The translations under genes and the position numbers were made by a program. From Pseudomonadota bacterium (lineage in GTDB: Bacteria; Pseudomonadota; Gammaproteobacteria; Steroidobacterales; Woeseiaceae), in the NCBI GenBank assembly GCA_022572185.1, contig JACZWL010000006.1:32173-96172 (forward strand): a stretch of 64,000 nt of DNA, written 5' to 3'. This document shows positions 17,621 through 27,210 of this stretch, piece by piece. The notes beneath the pieces are model-generated. The model had not been told where the DNA came from, made no database searches, and saw nothing but the letters and a program-made list of their open reading frames with translations. The first letter of the stretch is position 1. Every line of letters starts with the position of its first letter.

Positions 17621-20017
17621 ATGAGCCTCCTCTCTGGCTTTCGCGCTGATCAGCTGATCAGCCAACTGGCCAGCGAGTCGGACACAGACTCTCGCACCGC
17701 GCAAAAGCTGACCGAGCGCCTCAAAAAACTCGGGCCCAAGGTCATTCCCAAAGCGATCGATGCGCTGGCGATGAGTGATCGTAACCACACGATGCTATAC
17801 GTCGACATTCTGGCCAGCCAGGTCTCCGACAAGACCCTCAAGTTCTACAAAGAAGGTCTTGCAGACGGCGGCGAACGCGTTATATCCGGGACGGCGTGGG
17901 CCTTGTCGAGCAGCAACAACTACAACGCGAACGAGTTGCTCAGTTTCTTTGAGGACCCCGAGGTCTCGAAGCCCGCCCTCATCGAGATTCTCAAGGTTCA
18001 CAAGGACTCTTTGAATGTTCATGATGTGTTGCAGCGCGCCTACCAGATGGGTCCCAAGGAGAAGGGGGCGCTTTTCGGCATTATTGAAGAAATCGTGTCC
18101 GAGGACATGGTGCCGGACCTTATTGCCCGCATGGGTGGCAAAGACCCGCTGGTCAAGGTTCACCTGATCAACCTGCTGACAAAATTCAAGCATCCGGACA
18201 TCAACCGGGCCCTGGAAATGCCGCTCGGCGACACCAACAAGATGGTTCGAAGCGCCGCGCTGAACGCGCTCGCAAACCGTGACGGCGATATCAACATCGA
18301 GAAGATCAGCAGGTTGCTTCGGGACGCGGACCTCGAAGTTCAGAACAAGGCCGTCGACGTCATGGTAAAGATCAACCACCCGGAGACCATCAAGTTCCTG
18401 GTTCCCGCGCTGAAGGACGAGTCCGAGTATACGCGACGAGCGGCCGTTGAGGTGCTCAATGAAATCGGCAATCCCGATTCGGTCAAGGACCTGCTCGAGG
18501 CGATCAAGGACGACGACTGGTGGGTCCGCGCCAGGGCCGGCGACGCGCTGGGGGAAATCGGCGGTCCGAAAGTCATGAATTCTGTGCTCCAGCTTATCAA
18601 GGATAAAGACGAGGACATCCGTCGTACCGCAATCGAGATCCTCAATGCCACCAAGGACGAGGCCGCGGTCGACCATCTTCTGAAAGCAACAGATGACGAG
18701 GACTGGTGGGTCAGAGAACGTGCTGTCGATGCCCTTGCACAAATTGGCAGCAAAAAGGCAGTGCCAAAACTGGTCAGCATGCTGGGCCAGAACGCCAGGA
18801 CCGACACCGTCGTCATACGCGCGCTGAGCAAGCTGGGCGGGCCGAAGGAAATCTCCAAGATCGTGCCATTACTCAAGCGCCCCGAACGCGAGGTCCAGAT
18901 CGAAGCGATCAAGGCGATATCGCACCTCGCGGATGAGAAGCGCGCAGAAACCGTTCGCAGCATGTTGCAGAAGATCAAACAGTCCGATGACCCGACGATT
19001 ATCAACAACGCGGATCAGGCGATAAAGGAAATCGATGCGAAGTTCTCGGCAACCGTGATGGCAGAAAATGTTCGTGCAGAAAAAATGAAGGAGCACACGA
19101 AGACCTTGCTCATCGACGAGGCAGAGATCAAGAAGCTGGTTGCCGCCGAGGGCGAGGAAGCGCAGGTTGAGAAGGTCCTGGATGTCTCGAAACTGGAAAT
19201 CGGAACAATCATCGATGGCCGCTACAAGTATATCGAGAAAATCGGCAAGGGCGCGTTTGGCACGGTACTGCTGATGCACGACCAGGTCGTTGAAGAGCAG
19301 CTGATTCTGAAATTTCTGAATCCCAACGTATCATCCGATGAAGAAATGATGAAGCGCTTCGTGCACGAACTGCGCTATTCACGAATGATTACGCATAAGA
19401 ACGTCATTCGAATCTATGACTTCCTGCATCTGCAGGGGGCCTATGCCATCTCGATGGAATACTTCCCGTCCCATACCCTGAGCGGAGAGATTCCCGATAA
19501 CAAACCGATGGACTTCAAGAAGGCCCGCGGATTCTCCTTTGACATCGCGACCGGCATGTCCGTCGCTCATCAGGCCGGAGTCATCCATCGCGACCTCAAG
19601 CCTGCGAACATCCTCGTGAACGATGCCGGCCTGCTCAAGATCGTGGACTTCGGCGTTGCGGCGGCCGCAAGCAGCGGTGACACGCAATTGACGAAGACCG
19701 GATATGTCATCGGCTCGCCGAAATACATGGCACCGGAGCAGATCCTCGGCAAGAAAGTCGATGAGACGGCCGATATCTACAGTGTCGGCGTCCTGATGTA
19801 CGAGATGGTGACCGGAATTCCGCCATACAGCCGGGGCGACCACATGTCGGTCATGTACCAGCACGTGCAGGGCAAGGCCAAACGCTGTCAGGAGGTGAAT
19901 CCGGATGTCCCCGATGACTACGCCGTCATAATCGCCAAATCAATGTCGGTCGACAAGACCAAGCGCTACCAGTCGATGGATGAACTGATCGACGTACTGA
20001 ACGCCATGCAATTATAA
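17621..20017 (+). CDS. HEAT-repeat Ser/Thr protein kinase
   Basis: A 798-residue fusion. Residues about 20-470 are consecutive HEAT/PBS-lyase-type repeats with recurring DDDWWVRARAGDALGEIG-like units. A charged helical linker follows. A Hanks-type kinase domain spans about 528-795: glycine loop IGKGAFGTVL, LILKF Lys, the catalytic loop HRDLKPANIL, DFG in KIVDFGVAA, and SPKYMAPEQ. All catalytic residues are present. No transmembrane segment is seen, so it is cytosolic and the HEAT array is probably the sensor or scaffold. It is followed by two PilT/PilU-like ATPase genes on the same strand, which may be its targets. Confidence 0.9.
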   Translation: MSLLSGFRADQLISQLASESDTDSRTAQKLTERLKKLGPKVIPKAIDALAMSDRNHTMLYVDILASQVSDKTLKFYKEGLADGGERVISGTAWALSSSNNYNANELLSFFEDPEVSKPALIEILKVHKDSLNVHDVLQRAYQMGPKEKGALFGIIEEIVSEDMVPDLIARMGGKDPLVKVHLINLLTKFKHPDINRALEMPLGDTNKMVRSAALNALANRDGDINIEKISRLLRDADLEVQNKAVDVMVKINHPETIKFLVPALKDESEYTRRAAVEVLNEIGNPDSVKDLLEAIKDDDWWVRARAGDALGEIGGPKVMNSVLQLIKDKDEDIRRTAIEILNATKDEAAVDHLLKATDDEDWWVRERAVDALAQIGSKKAVPKLVSMLGQNARTDTVVIRALSKLGGPKEISKIVPLLKRPEREVQIEAIKAISHLADEKRAETVRSMLQKIKQSDDPTIINNADQAIKEIDAKFSATVMAENVRAEKMKEHTKTLLIDEAEIKKLVAAEGEEAQVEKVLDVSKLEIGTIIDGRYKYIEKIGKGAFGTVLLMHDQVVEEQLILKFLNPNVSSDEEMMKRFVHELRYSRMITHKNVIRIYDFLHLQGAYAISMEYFPSHTLSGEIPDNKPMDFKKARGFSFDIATGMSVAHQAGVIHRDLKPANILVNDAGLLKIVDFGVAAAASSGDTQLTKTGYVIGSPKYMAPEQILGKKVDETADIYSVGVLMYEMVTGIPPYSRGDHMSVMYQHVQGKAKRCQEVNPDVPDDYAVIIAKSMSVDKTKRYQSMDELIDVLNAMQL

Positions 20018-20024
20018 GAAATGT

Positions 20025-20044
20025 GCGGCACCTCACTGGTGCCG
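20025..20044 (+). terminator. Hairpin after kinase gene
   Basis: Inverted repeat CGGCACC-TCACT-GGTGCCG, 8 bp after the kinase stop. There is no long T-tract, so it may attenuate rather than end transcription into the PilT-like genes. Confidence 0.4.
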
Positions 20045-20127
20045 GGCCCTGTTTCATCCTAGGATACGCACAATTAGTCATAATACGTTCCGGCTCTTTT
20101 GCTTGGGTGCTGATTTGCTGAATTCCT

Positions 20128-21219
20128 ATGCCGCGCATTGACTCCTTTCTGAAGCTGGGTCTGGCCCAGGGCTGCTCCGACGTGCACCTGGCGGTCGGCG
20201 TACCGCCAATGCTCAGGATGAACGGCGACCTGATGCCGATCAAGTTCCGTGAACTTTCGGACGCGGAGCTCGAGAGCTACGTCATGGAGATTCTGAGCGA
20301 CTCGCAGAAGGAATACTTCGGCTCAGGCAAAGACCTCGATTTTTCCTATGTCGGCGAGGATGGCGGCCGATTTCGCGTAAACCTGTTTCGCAAGGACACG
20401 GGTGTCGGTGCAGTTTTCCGGTACATTCCAAACGAGGTGCCAACGCTCGAGGGCCTTGGCGTACCCGATGTCATCCGCGATTTTTGCGACTATCACCAGG
20501 GCATGGTCCTGGTGACCGGTTCGACCGGGACGGGCAAATCGACGACCCTCGCGGCGATGATCAATCACCTGAATCAGACCCGCAGCCTCAATATCATCAG
20601 CCTCGAAGATCCCATCGAGTTTGTGCATCCGAGCAAGAAATGCCAGGTGATTCAACGAGAACTCGGTACGCATCTCCGAAGCTTCGCCGACGGGGTACGA
20701 TCCGCCATGCGCGAGGATCCAGACGTCATCCTGGTCGGCGAGCTCCGGGACGCTGATACAATTTCGATGGCGATGACGGCCGCAGAAACGGGCCACCTGG
20801 TTTTGGGCACCTTGCATACGACCGGTGCCGTCAAGACAATCGACCGTATCGTCGACGCGCTGCCAGGCGAACTTCGCGAACAGACCAAGAGCTTCCTGTC
20901 ACAGAGCCTGAAAGCTGTTGTAACGCAGGTTCTCGTCAAGTCTCTGGACGGCCACAACCGCAAGGCAATTTTCGAGATTCTTATCAATAATCGTGCGATT
21001 TCCAAGCTCATTATGAACGACCAGGCGCACCAGATTCCGGCGCAGTTGCAGACCGGCCGGGATGTTGGCATGCAGGTGATGGATATGGCGCTGCTGGAAG
21101 CGATCAAGGCCAAGGCAGTCGATCCGGACGACGCTTTCCGCTTTGCCAATGACAAAAGTAAATTCCAGCTCTACGTGACTGACAGCAGCATCTTGCCGGT
21201 GCTTGATACCGACGGTTAG
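20128..21219 (+). CDS. PilT/PilU-family type IV pilus retraction ATPase (first)
   Basis: A 363-residue secretion-type AAA ATPase. The N-terminal PAS-like domain has the CSDVHLAVGVPPMLRMNGDL motif. Walker A is VTGSTGTGKSTTLAAM, the Asp box is EDPIEFVHP, Walker B REDPDVILVGELRDADT, and the His box is GHLVLGTLHTTGA. These are PilT/PilU features; the protein would power pilus disassembly at the inner membrane base. No pilus assembly genes are adjacent; minor pilins lie 35 kb away. The gene follows a kinase gene by 110 bp. Confidence 0.88.
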   Translation: MPRIDSFLKLGLAQGCSDVHLAVGVPPMLRMNGDLMPIKFRELSDAELESYVMEILSDSQKEYFGSGKDLDFSYVGEDGGRFRVNLFRKDTGVGAVFRYIPNEVPTLEGLGVPDVIRDFCDYHQGMVLVTGSTGTGKSTTLAAMINHLNQTRSLNIISLEDPIEFVHPSKKCQVIQRELGTHLRSFADGVRSAMREDPDVILVGELRDADTISMAMTAAETGHLVLGTLHTTGAVKTIDRIVDALPGELREQTKSFLSQSLKAVVTQVLVKSLDGHNRKAIFEILINNRAISKLIMNDQAHQIPAQLQTGRDVGMQVMDMALLEAIKAKAVDPDDAFRFANDKSKFQLYVTDSSILPVLDTDG

Positions 21220-21243
21220 TGGCAGCGATCGGGTAGCAGATCA

Positions 21244-22305
21244 TTGAACAAAGTCGATAAATATCTCACCGACGCGCTGTCGAAAGACAGCTCGGATCTG
21301 CATTTCATTTCCGGTGACCCGCCACGCGTTCGCATCCATGGATCGCTTAGCACGCTGACTAACGAAGTTTTGACGCTTGATCATGTAAAAAACTGCCTGT
21401 ATGAAATTATGCCGGGCACGACGCAGAAGGATTTCGAACGGGACGATGCCGTCGACTTTGCTTACGAGATACCCGACGTTTCCCGGTTCCGGGTAAATAT
21501 CATGCGGCACCTCAACGGCATCGGCGCAGTGTTTCGGGCGATTCCGTCAAAGGCCCTGACGCTGGAACAGCTCGACATGCCTGAGGCTGTTCACAACCTG
21601 TGCAAGCAGACGTCAGGCATGATTCTGGTCACTGGAAAAACCGGGTCCGGAAAATCGACAACCCTCGCTGCAATGGTCGACGCCATCAATAAACGCCTGA
21701 AAGGCCATATTCTGACGATCGAGGATCCGATCGAGTTCGTCCACCAGCGACACAGCTGCCTGATTAGTCAGCGCGAAGTCGGCGTGCACGCCGAATCGTT
21801 TGCAGCTGCACTCCACTCGGCTCTGCGTGAAGACCCGGATGTCATCCTCGTCGGCGAGCTCAGAGACCTCGAGACGATCAGCGTGGCCATAACTGCCGCC
21901 GAGATGGGTATCCTCGTCATGGGAACGCTGCATACGAACGGTGCGGCACAAACGGTTGACAGGATGGTAAATACATTTCCTGCCAACAAGCAAAGTCATA
22001 TCCGCACGATGTTGTCGACGTCGCTGCGTGGCGTCATATCCCAGCAACTCCTGCCCACCAAGCACAAACCAGGCCGTATCGCCGCGCTGGAGATTCTTAT
22101 CAATACTTCGGCAGTCGCAAACCTGGTTCGACAGGGCAAACTCGATCAGCTCGAGACCGCGATGCAAAGCGGCGGCCAGATCGGCATGCAGACCATGGAT
22201 TCGGCGCTGATGGACCTGGTCGAGAGACGCTTTGTGTCCGGCAAGGAAGCGTATCAGCAGGCCAATAACAAATCGATGTTCCAGTCGATCAGGAACGAAA
22301 CGTAA
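21244..22305 (+). CDS. PilT/PilU-family type IV pilus retraction ATPase (second)
   Basis: A 353-residue paralogue of the preceding gene, 24 bp downstream. It starts with TTG at 21244 (LNKVDKYLTDALSKDSSDLHF). It has Walker A VTGKTGSGKSTTLAAM, EDPIEFVHQ, Walker B REDPDVILVGELRDLET and the His-box sequence MGTLHTNGA. The C-terminus GMQTMDSALMDLVERR is PilT-like. The two proteins differ enough to be old paralogues, as PilT and PilU are. Which of the pair is PilT and which PilU cannot be settled here. Confidence 0.88.
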   Translation: MNKVDKYLTDALSKDSSDLHFISGDPPRVRIHGSLSTLTNEVLTLDHVKNCLYEIMPGTTQKDFERDDAVDFAYEIPDVSRFRVNIMRHLNGIGAVFRAIPSKALTLEQLDMPEAVHNLCKQTSGMILVTGKTGSGKSTTLAAMVDAINKRLKGHILTIEDPIEFVHQRHSCLISQREVGVHAESFAAALHSALREDPDVILVGELRDLETISVAITAAEMGILVMGTLHTNGAAQTVDRMVNTFPANKQSHIRTMLSTSLRGVISQQLLPTKHKPGRIAALEILINTSAVANLVRQGKLDQLETAMQSGGQIGMQTMDSALMDLVERRFVSGKEAYQQANNKSMFQSIRNET

Positions 22306-22422
22306 GGAGATCTATGCAGGACCTGTCCGACCGCCATTGATGGCCGGAGTACAGGTGTGGCAGGAGCATTCACCTGCCTGACGGGCGAATGAAAAGATTC
22401 ACTCCCTTGCTCGATTCCCTTT

Positions 22423-22428
22423 TATAAT
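22423..22428 (+). promoter_or_regulatory. Likely -10 box of metG
   Basis: A perfect TATAAT lies 39 bp before the metG start. No good -35 is visible at the right distance, so this is a partial prediction. Confidence 0.35.
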
Positions 22429-22466
22429 CGCCGCCTGCAAGTCTGTCCGGATCAAGTCTGCCCAGA

Positions 22467-24491
22467 ATGAGCACAGCAGTACGTAATATTTTCGTCAGCA
22501 GCGCGCTTCCTTATGCCAATGGCCCCATCCATATGGGGCATTTGGTCGAATACCTGCAGTCGGACATATGGGCGAGATTCCAGAAGTTGCGTGGCCATAA
22601 TTGCACTTATGTCTGCGCCGCAGACGCACACGGCACGCCGATCATGATCAAGGCGAGGCAGGAAGGGATTACGCCCGAGCAGCTTATCGAACGGGTCTCC
22701 GCCGAACAGCACGCAGACCTGAAAGCATTTGACGTCGCCTTCGATAATTTCCATACGACGCACTCCGATGAAAACGAACTGCTCGTGCGCAGAATATACG
22801 AGGCATTGCGCAAAGCCGGCCATATCTACACCAAGACCATCGAGCAGGCCTATGACGAATCGGAAAAGATGTTCCTGCCCGATCGATTCGTCCGTGGCAC
22901 CTGCCCGCGCTGCAAGAGCGAGGATCAGTACGGTGACGCCTGCGAAGTGTGTGGCGCGACCTATTCGCCGGGCGATCTCATCGATCCGCTGTCTGTGTTG
23001 TCCGGCACCACGCCATTGTGGAAGGAGTCGGAACACTATTTTTTCCGATTAAGTGAGTTTGGCGATCGGCTTCGGACCTGGATAAAGTCGGCCGCGCTCC
23101 ATCAAAACATCACCAGCAAACTCGAGGAATGGTTCGACGCCGGGCTGCGGGACTGGGACATATCACGCGACGCGCCTTATTTCGGATTCAGGATCCCTGA
23201 CTCTGACAACAAGTACTTCTATGTCTGGCTTGACGCGCCCATCGGTTATCTCGCGAGCTTTCTGCAGCTTTGCAACCGGCGCGACGATCTTGATTTCGAT
23301 GACTACTGGATGGCCGGGAGTGACAAGGAGGCGTATCACTTCATTGGCAAAGACATCGTCTACTTTCATACGCTTTTCTGGCCGGCTGTGCTCGAAGGAT
23401 CGGGGTTTCGTCAGCCGACCAGCGTATTTGCCCATGGCTTCCTGACCATCAACGGCAAGAAAATGTCCAAGTCACGAGGCACCTTTATCAAAGCCAGAAC
23501 CTATCTCGATAATCTGGACCCGAATTATCTTCGTTACTACTACGCCGCCAAACTCGGGCCGGGCATGGACGACATCGACATGAACCTGGACGATTTTGTT
23601 GCGCGGGTGAATTCCGATCTCATCGGCAAACTGGTCAATATCGCCAGCCGTTGTGCGGGGTTCATCACCAGGTACTTCGACGGCCGGCTGGCCGGCACTC
23701 TCGATGATCCCGAATTGTTTGCCGAATTCGTGGACGCCTCTGAAAAAATCGCCAAGCACTTCGAATCGCGCGAGTACTCCAAGGCGATGCGAAGCATCAT
23801 GGCCCTGGCGGACAAGGCGAATCGATACATCGAACAGAAAAAACCCTGGGCCATGGCGAAAGACGAGAAACAGTTGCCAGACGTCCAGGCAGTCTGCACT
23901 GAGGGACTGAATATGTTCCGGACATTGATGGTCTATCTCACGCCGGTCATCCCGGCGGTGGCCGAGCAGGTGCAAAAATTATTCAATGAAGGACCGTGGG
24001 GCTGGCAAGCGGCCGGCGACCCGTTATTGGATCACACGATCTCGAAATACGAGCCCCTTTTGACGCGTATCGAAGCAAAGCAGGTTGAACGAATGGTTGA
24101 ACAATCAAAAGAGCCCGAGGCCACTGGTGACGACGATGAAACCGGCGGCGGCGATGCCAAGTCACCGGAAATAACGATCGATGAGTTTGCAAAGATCGAT
24201 ATGCGCATAGCGCGTATAGAGAAGGCGGAGCCCGTAGACGGTGCCGACAAACTTCTCAAGCTCACGCTCGACCTTGGCGGAGAGACGCGCAGCGTTTTTG
24301 CCGGTATCAAGTCAGCGTACGAGCCGAAAACACTCGAAGGCCGGCTCGTCATTACAGTCGCGAACCTGCGTCCGAGAAAAATGCGCTTCGGCGTGTCCGA
24401 GGGGATGGTTCTCGCGGCCGGACCGGGCGGCGAGGACATATTCCTGCTGTCTGTGGATGCCGGCGCCGAACCCGGTATGCGGGTCACCTAG
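22467..24491 (+). CDS. metG: Methionyl-tRNA synthetase
   Basis: A 674-residue class I synthetase that charges tRNA-Met. The HIGH-type motif is [12 protein letters not shown] near the N-terminus. The zinc knuckle is [18 protein letters not shown], and the KMSKS motif is [10 protein letters not shown]-terminal tRNA-binding EMAP/Trbp111 domain (about residues 570-674, [21 protein letters not shown] near its start) gives dimer-type length. The TAG stop falls on the CTAG end of a 37-bp palindrome. Confidence 0.97.
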   Translation: MSTAVRNIFVSSALPYANGPIHMGHLVEYLQSDIWARFQKLRGHNCTYVCAADAHGTPIMIKARQEGITPEQLIERVSAEQHADLKAFDVAFDNFHTTHSDENELLVRRIYEALRKAGHIYTKTIEQAYDESEKMFLPDRFVRGTCPRCKSEDQYGDACEVCGATYSPGDLIDPLSVLSGTTPLWKESEHYFFRLSEFGDRLRTWIKSAALHQNITSKLEEWFDAGLRDWDISRDAPYFGFRIPDSDNKYFYVWLDAPIGYLASFLQLCNRRDDLDFDDYWMAGSDKEAYHFIGKDIVYFHTLFWPAVLEGSGFRQPTSVFAHGFLTINGKKMSKSRGTFIKARTYLDNLDPNYLRYYYAAKLGPGMDDIDMNLDDFVARVNSDLIGKLVNIASRCAGFITRYFDGRLAGTLDDPELFAEFVDASEKIAKHFESREYSKAMRSIMALADKANRYIEQKKPWAMAKDEKQLPDVQAVCTEGLNMFRTLMVYLTPVIPAVAEQVQKLFNEGPWGWQAAGDPLLDHTISKYEPLLTRIEAKQVERMVEQSKEPEATGDDDETGGGDAKSPEITIDEFAKIDMRIARIEKAEPVDGADKLLKLTLDLGGETRSVFAGIKSAYEPKTLEGRLVITVANLRPRKMRFGVSEGMVLAAGPGGEDIFLLSVDAGAEPGMRVT

Positions 24492-24524
24492 TGGTCCATC
24501 AATACAGCCTTGTTGGACCACTAG
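24488..24524. repeat. 37-bp CTAG palindrome at metG stop
   Basis: A palindrome with ends CTAGTGGTCCA and TGGACCACTAG around a 15-bp core. The left CTAG contains the metG stop codon. The right half is shared with the fragment at 7136-7154. It could fold as a terminator-like hairpin, but its ends resemble those of the CTAG elements elsewhere in the window. Confidence 0.7.
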
Positions 24525-24584
24525 TCCAGCGAGACGCAAGGGTAGCCAGACACTACAATAGCAATAAGTCGTCCGGGCGGAGAA

Positions 24585-25166
24585 ATGACTGATCTGATAC
24601 TTATCTTAGTCGGCACAGTTCTTGTTAATAACTTTGTGCTGGTCAGGTTCCTGGGCCTGTGCCCATTCATGGGCGTATCGAGGAACCTCGAAGCGGCATT
24701 CGGCATGTCGCTGGCAACAGCATTCGTCCTGACCTTGTCCTCGGCCGCAAGCTATTTGCTGCACCAGTACGTTCTCGTGCCTCTGGAACTCGGTTACCTG
24801 CGCACGATCAGCTTCATTCTGGTCATTGCGGTGAGCGTTCAATTCACAGAGATAATGGTGCGGCGATTGAGCCCGTTGCTCGACCAGGTGCTCGGGATTT
24901 TCATTCCGTTGATCGCAACAAACTGCGCCGTGTTGGGCGTTGCGTTGCTGAATGTTCAACAAGCCAAGGGGTTTGTGCAGTCTGTCTTTTACGGTTTCGG
25001 TGCGGCGATGGGATTTGCCCTGGTTATTGTCCTGTTTGCTGCCATTCGCGAGCGCATAGACGCTGCCGACGTGCCGCGCCCGTTTCGCGGCACGGCGATC
25101 GCGCTGATGACCGCGGGGATGATGTCGCTCGCGTTTATGGGTTTTTCCGGAATGGCACGACCATGA
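24585..25166 (+). CDS. rsxA: Ion-translocating oxidoreductase subunit RsxA
   Basis: A 193-residue integral membrane subunit of the Rsx/Rnf complex, which couples electron flow between NADH/ferredoxin-type donors and a cation gradient and, in enterics, keeps SoxR reduced. It has six hydrophobic segments and the motif [19 protein letters not shown] typical of RsxA. A GGAGAA Shine-Dalgarno precedes the ATG. It is the first gene of the rsxABCDGE-nth operon. Confidence 0.95.
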   Translation: MTDLILILVGTVLVNNFVLVRFLGLCPFMGVSRNLEAAFGMSLATAFVLTLSSAASYLLHQYVLVPLELGYLRTISFILVIAVSVQFTEIMVRRLSPLLDQVLGIFIPLIATNCAVLGVALLNVQQAKGFVQSVFYGFGAAMGFALVIVLFAAIRERIDAADVPRPFRGTAIALMTAGMMSLAFMGFSGMARP

Positions 25167-25182
25167 GACAAATCACTTCGTC

Positions 25183-25677
25183 ATGTGGATTGCGGTCGTA
25201 ACGATTACAGCCATCGCTCTGGCCGCCGGACTCCTGTTGAGTTTCGCGTCGAGGCGACTGCCGCCGAACGACGACGACCTGGTTGCGACAGTGAATGGGC
25301 TGTTGCCGCAAACACAGTGCGCTCAATGTGGATACCCCGGATGCCGGCCTTATGCAGCAGCAATCGTGCACGAGTCCGAGGAAATCAACCTGTGCCCGCC
25401 CGGAGGCAAGGAAACGATCCGGCGGCTGGCCAAATGCCTGGGCCGCGATGTGATTCCGCTCAAGGCAAGCACTCAGACCAGGATGAGCGATTCGGTCGCA
25501 GTTATTAATGAAGCGCTGTGCATTGGCTGCACGCATTGCAGAGCCGCCTGCCCGGTCGATGCGATCGTCGGCGCGCACCAGTTCATGCACACCATTCTCG
25601 CTGCAGAGTGCACCGGCTGCGAACTGTGCCTGGCGCCCTGCCCTGTCGATTGCATCAGCATGAAATCCGCAGCATGA
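25183..25677 (+). CDS. rsxB: Ion-translocating oxidoreductase subunit RsxB
   Basis: A 164-residue Fe-S subunit with an N-terminal membrane anchor. A four-Cys motif follows (CAQCGYPGC and a downstream Cys), and then two 4Fe-4S ferredoxin motifs (CIGCTHCRAACPVD and CTGCELCLAPCPVD). It transfers electrons within the Rsx/Rnf complex. It is short for the family (often 175-195). The stop overlaps the rsxC start (ATGA). Confidence 0.94.
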   Translation: MWIAVVTITAIALAAGLLLSFASRRLPPNDDDLVATVNGLLPQTQCAQCGYPGCRPYAAAIVHESEEINLCPPGGKETIRRLAKCLGRDVIPLKASTQTRMSDSVAVINEALCIGCTHCRAACPVDAIVGAHQFMHTILAAECTGCELCLAPCPVDCISMKSAA

Positions 25678-27206
25678 GCGCGCCAACGTTCGATCTGGGC
25701 ACATTACACGGCGGCTTGCGCATGCCCGCCTGCAAGGATGAATCGACAGCTCGTGTCATTCAACACATTCCGATACCGACGCAGCTCGTCCTGCCGCTGG
25801 CGCAGCATGCGGGAGAGCCGGCTCATCCGGTGGTCAGTATCGGCGAAAGAGTTCTCAGAGGTCAGCTGATAGCCGATGCCGATGGCATGATCAGCGCACC
25901 GGTGCACGCGTCGTCGTCCGGAAAGATCGTTGCAATCGAGCAATGGCCGGTTTCGAGGCGCCTCGGAGAGAATGCGCCATGCATTGTCATTGAATGCGAC
26001 GGCCTTGACAGCCCTGTGCAACTTTCGGAACCCATTGTGCCCTTTGAAAAAGTGGATCCGGAATCGCTGCTTCAAAAAATACTCCATGGCGGGATTGTCG
26101 GGCTTGGTGGTGCTGTGTTTCCGACTGCGCAGAAACTCATGGCAGCAACAGCGGAGTCACTGGAGCACCTCATCATAAACGGCGTCGAATGCGAGCCGTA
26201 TATCAGTTGCGACGACGTGCTGATGCGTGAGCACGCGGCGGAAATAGTTATCGGGGCGCAGATACTGCTGCACGCACTCCAACTGGATCATTGTCTCATT
26301 GCGGTCGAAAGTGACAAGCCTGAGGCGATTCATGCTTTGGCGGACGCCTTGACTGAACTCCAGGACAGCCGGATCGTAATCAAGCAAATTCCAACCATCT
26401 ATCCCTCGGGCGCTGAAGACCAGGTTGTACAACTCGTTACCAAGAAAGAAGTGCCCACAGGCGGCCTGCCAACCGATGTCGGCTGCCTGGTGCAGAACGT
26501 CGGAACCGCCGTCGCGGTGCATAACTGGATCAATGATGGCGAACCGTTGATCTCCAGGGTCACGACGGTGACGGGCGATGGCATTGCCGCACCGATGAAC
26601 GTCATGGCGAGAATCGGCACAACCATTGCGGATGTCGTCAATTTTGTCGGTGGATACACGGATCGGGCAAAGCGGCTGATTATCGGCGGACCGATGACGG
26701 GTAAGGCGGTTTCGACGGATCGCGTGCCACTCGTCAAGGCAACGAACACCATTCTCGTCTTGTCCGAGACACCGGCGGTCGGCACCGAACAGCCTTGCAT
26801 TCGCTGCGGCGAGTGTGCACAGGTATGCCCAATCCTCTTGCTACCGCAACAATTGTACTGGTACGCCTGCGCAGACGACGAGGCAAAGTTGCGCTCCTAC
26901 GGACTGATCGATTGTATCGAGTGCGGATGTTGCGACCTTGTCTGCCCCAGCCATATTCCTTTGACTGCTGACTTTCGCATGGCCAAAGCCCGCATGCGTG
27001 AACTGGCGGACGAGACAGCCAGAGCCGAGCGCGCGCGCAAACGATTCGAATCGCGTACCGTGCGCCTGGAACGCGAGCAGTTACAGCGGGCGCAGGAACT
27101 GTTGGAGCAAAGAAAAAAGGTACAAAAAGCGGGGCCGCAAGCCATTCAGGAAATTCTCGAGCGGTCGAAGAGCAAAGACAACTCTGCATCAGAAAAGGAC
27201 GAGTAG
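25674..27206 (+). CDS. rsxC: Ion-translocating oxidoreductase subunit RsxC
   Basis: A 510-residue NADH-binding subunit. The glycine-rich GIVGLGGAVFPTAQKL segment is the NADH/FMN domain. VECEPYISCDD and a later QPCIRCGECAQVCP plus CIECGCCDLVCPSHIPL provide two 4Fe-4S clusters. The C-terminus is a charged helix that lacks the long Ala/Lys-rich repeat tail of enteric RsxC. ATG 25674 overlaps the rsxB stop, which fixes the start. Confidence 0.95.
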   Translation: MSAPTFDLGTLHGGLRMPACKDESTARVIQHIPIPTQLVLPLAQHAGEPAHPVVSIGERVLRGQLIADADGMISAPVHASSSGKIVAIEQWPVSRRLGENAPCIVIECDGLDSPVQLSEPIVPFEKVDPESLLQKILHGGIVGLGGAVFPTAQKLMAATAESLEHLIINGVECEPYISCDDVLMREHAAEIVIGAQILLHALQLDHCLIAVESDKPEAIHALADALTELQDSRIVIKQIPTIYPSGAEDQVVQLVTKKEVPTGGLPTDVGCLVQNVGTAVAVHNWINDGEPLISRVTTVTGDGIAAPMNVMARIGTTIADVVNFVGGYTDRAKRLIIGGPMTGKAVSTDRVPLVKATNTILVLSETPAVGTEQPCIRCGECAQVCPILLLPQQLYWYACADDEAKLRSYGLIDCIECGCCDLVCPSHIPLTADFRMAKARMRELADETARAERARKRFESRTVRLEREQLQRAQELLEQRKKVQKAGPQAIQEILERSKSKDNSASEKDE

Positions 27207-27210
27207 CACA

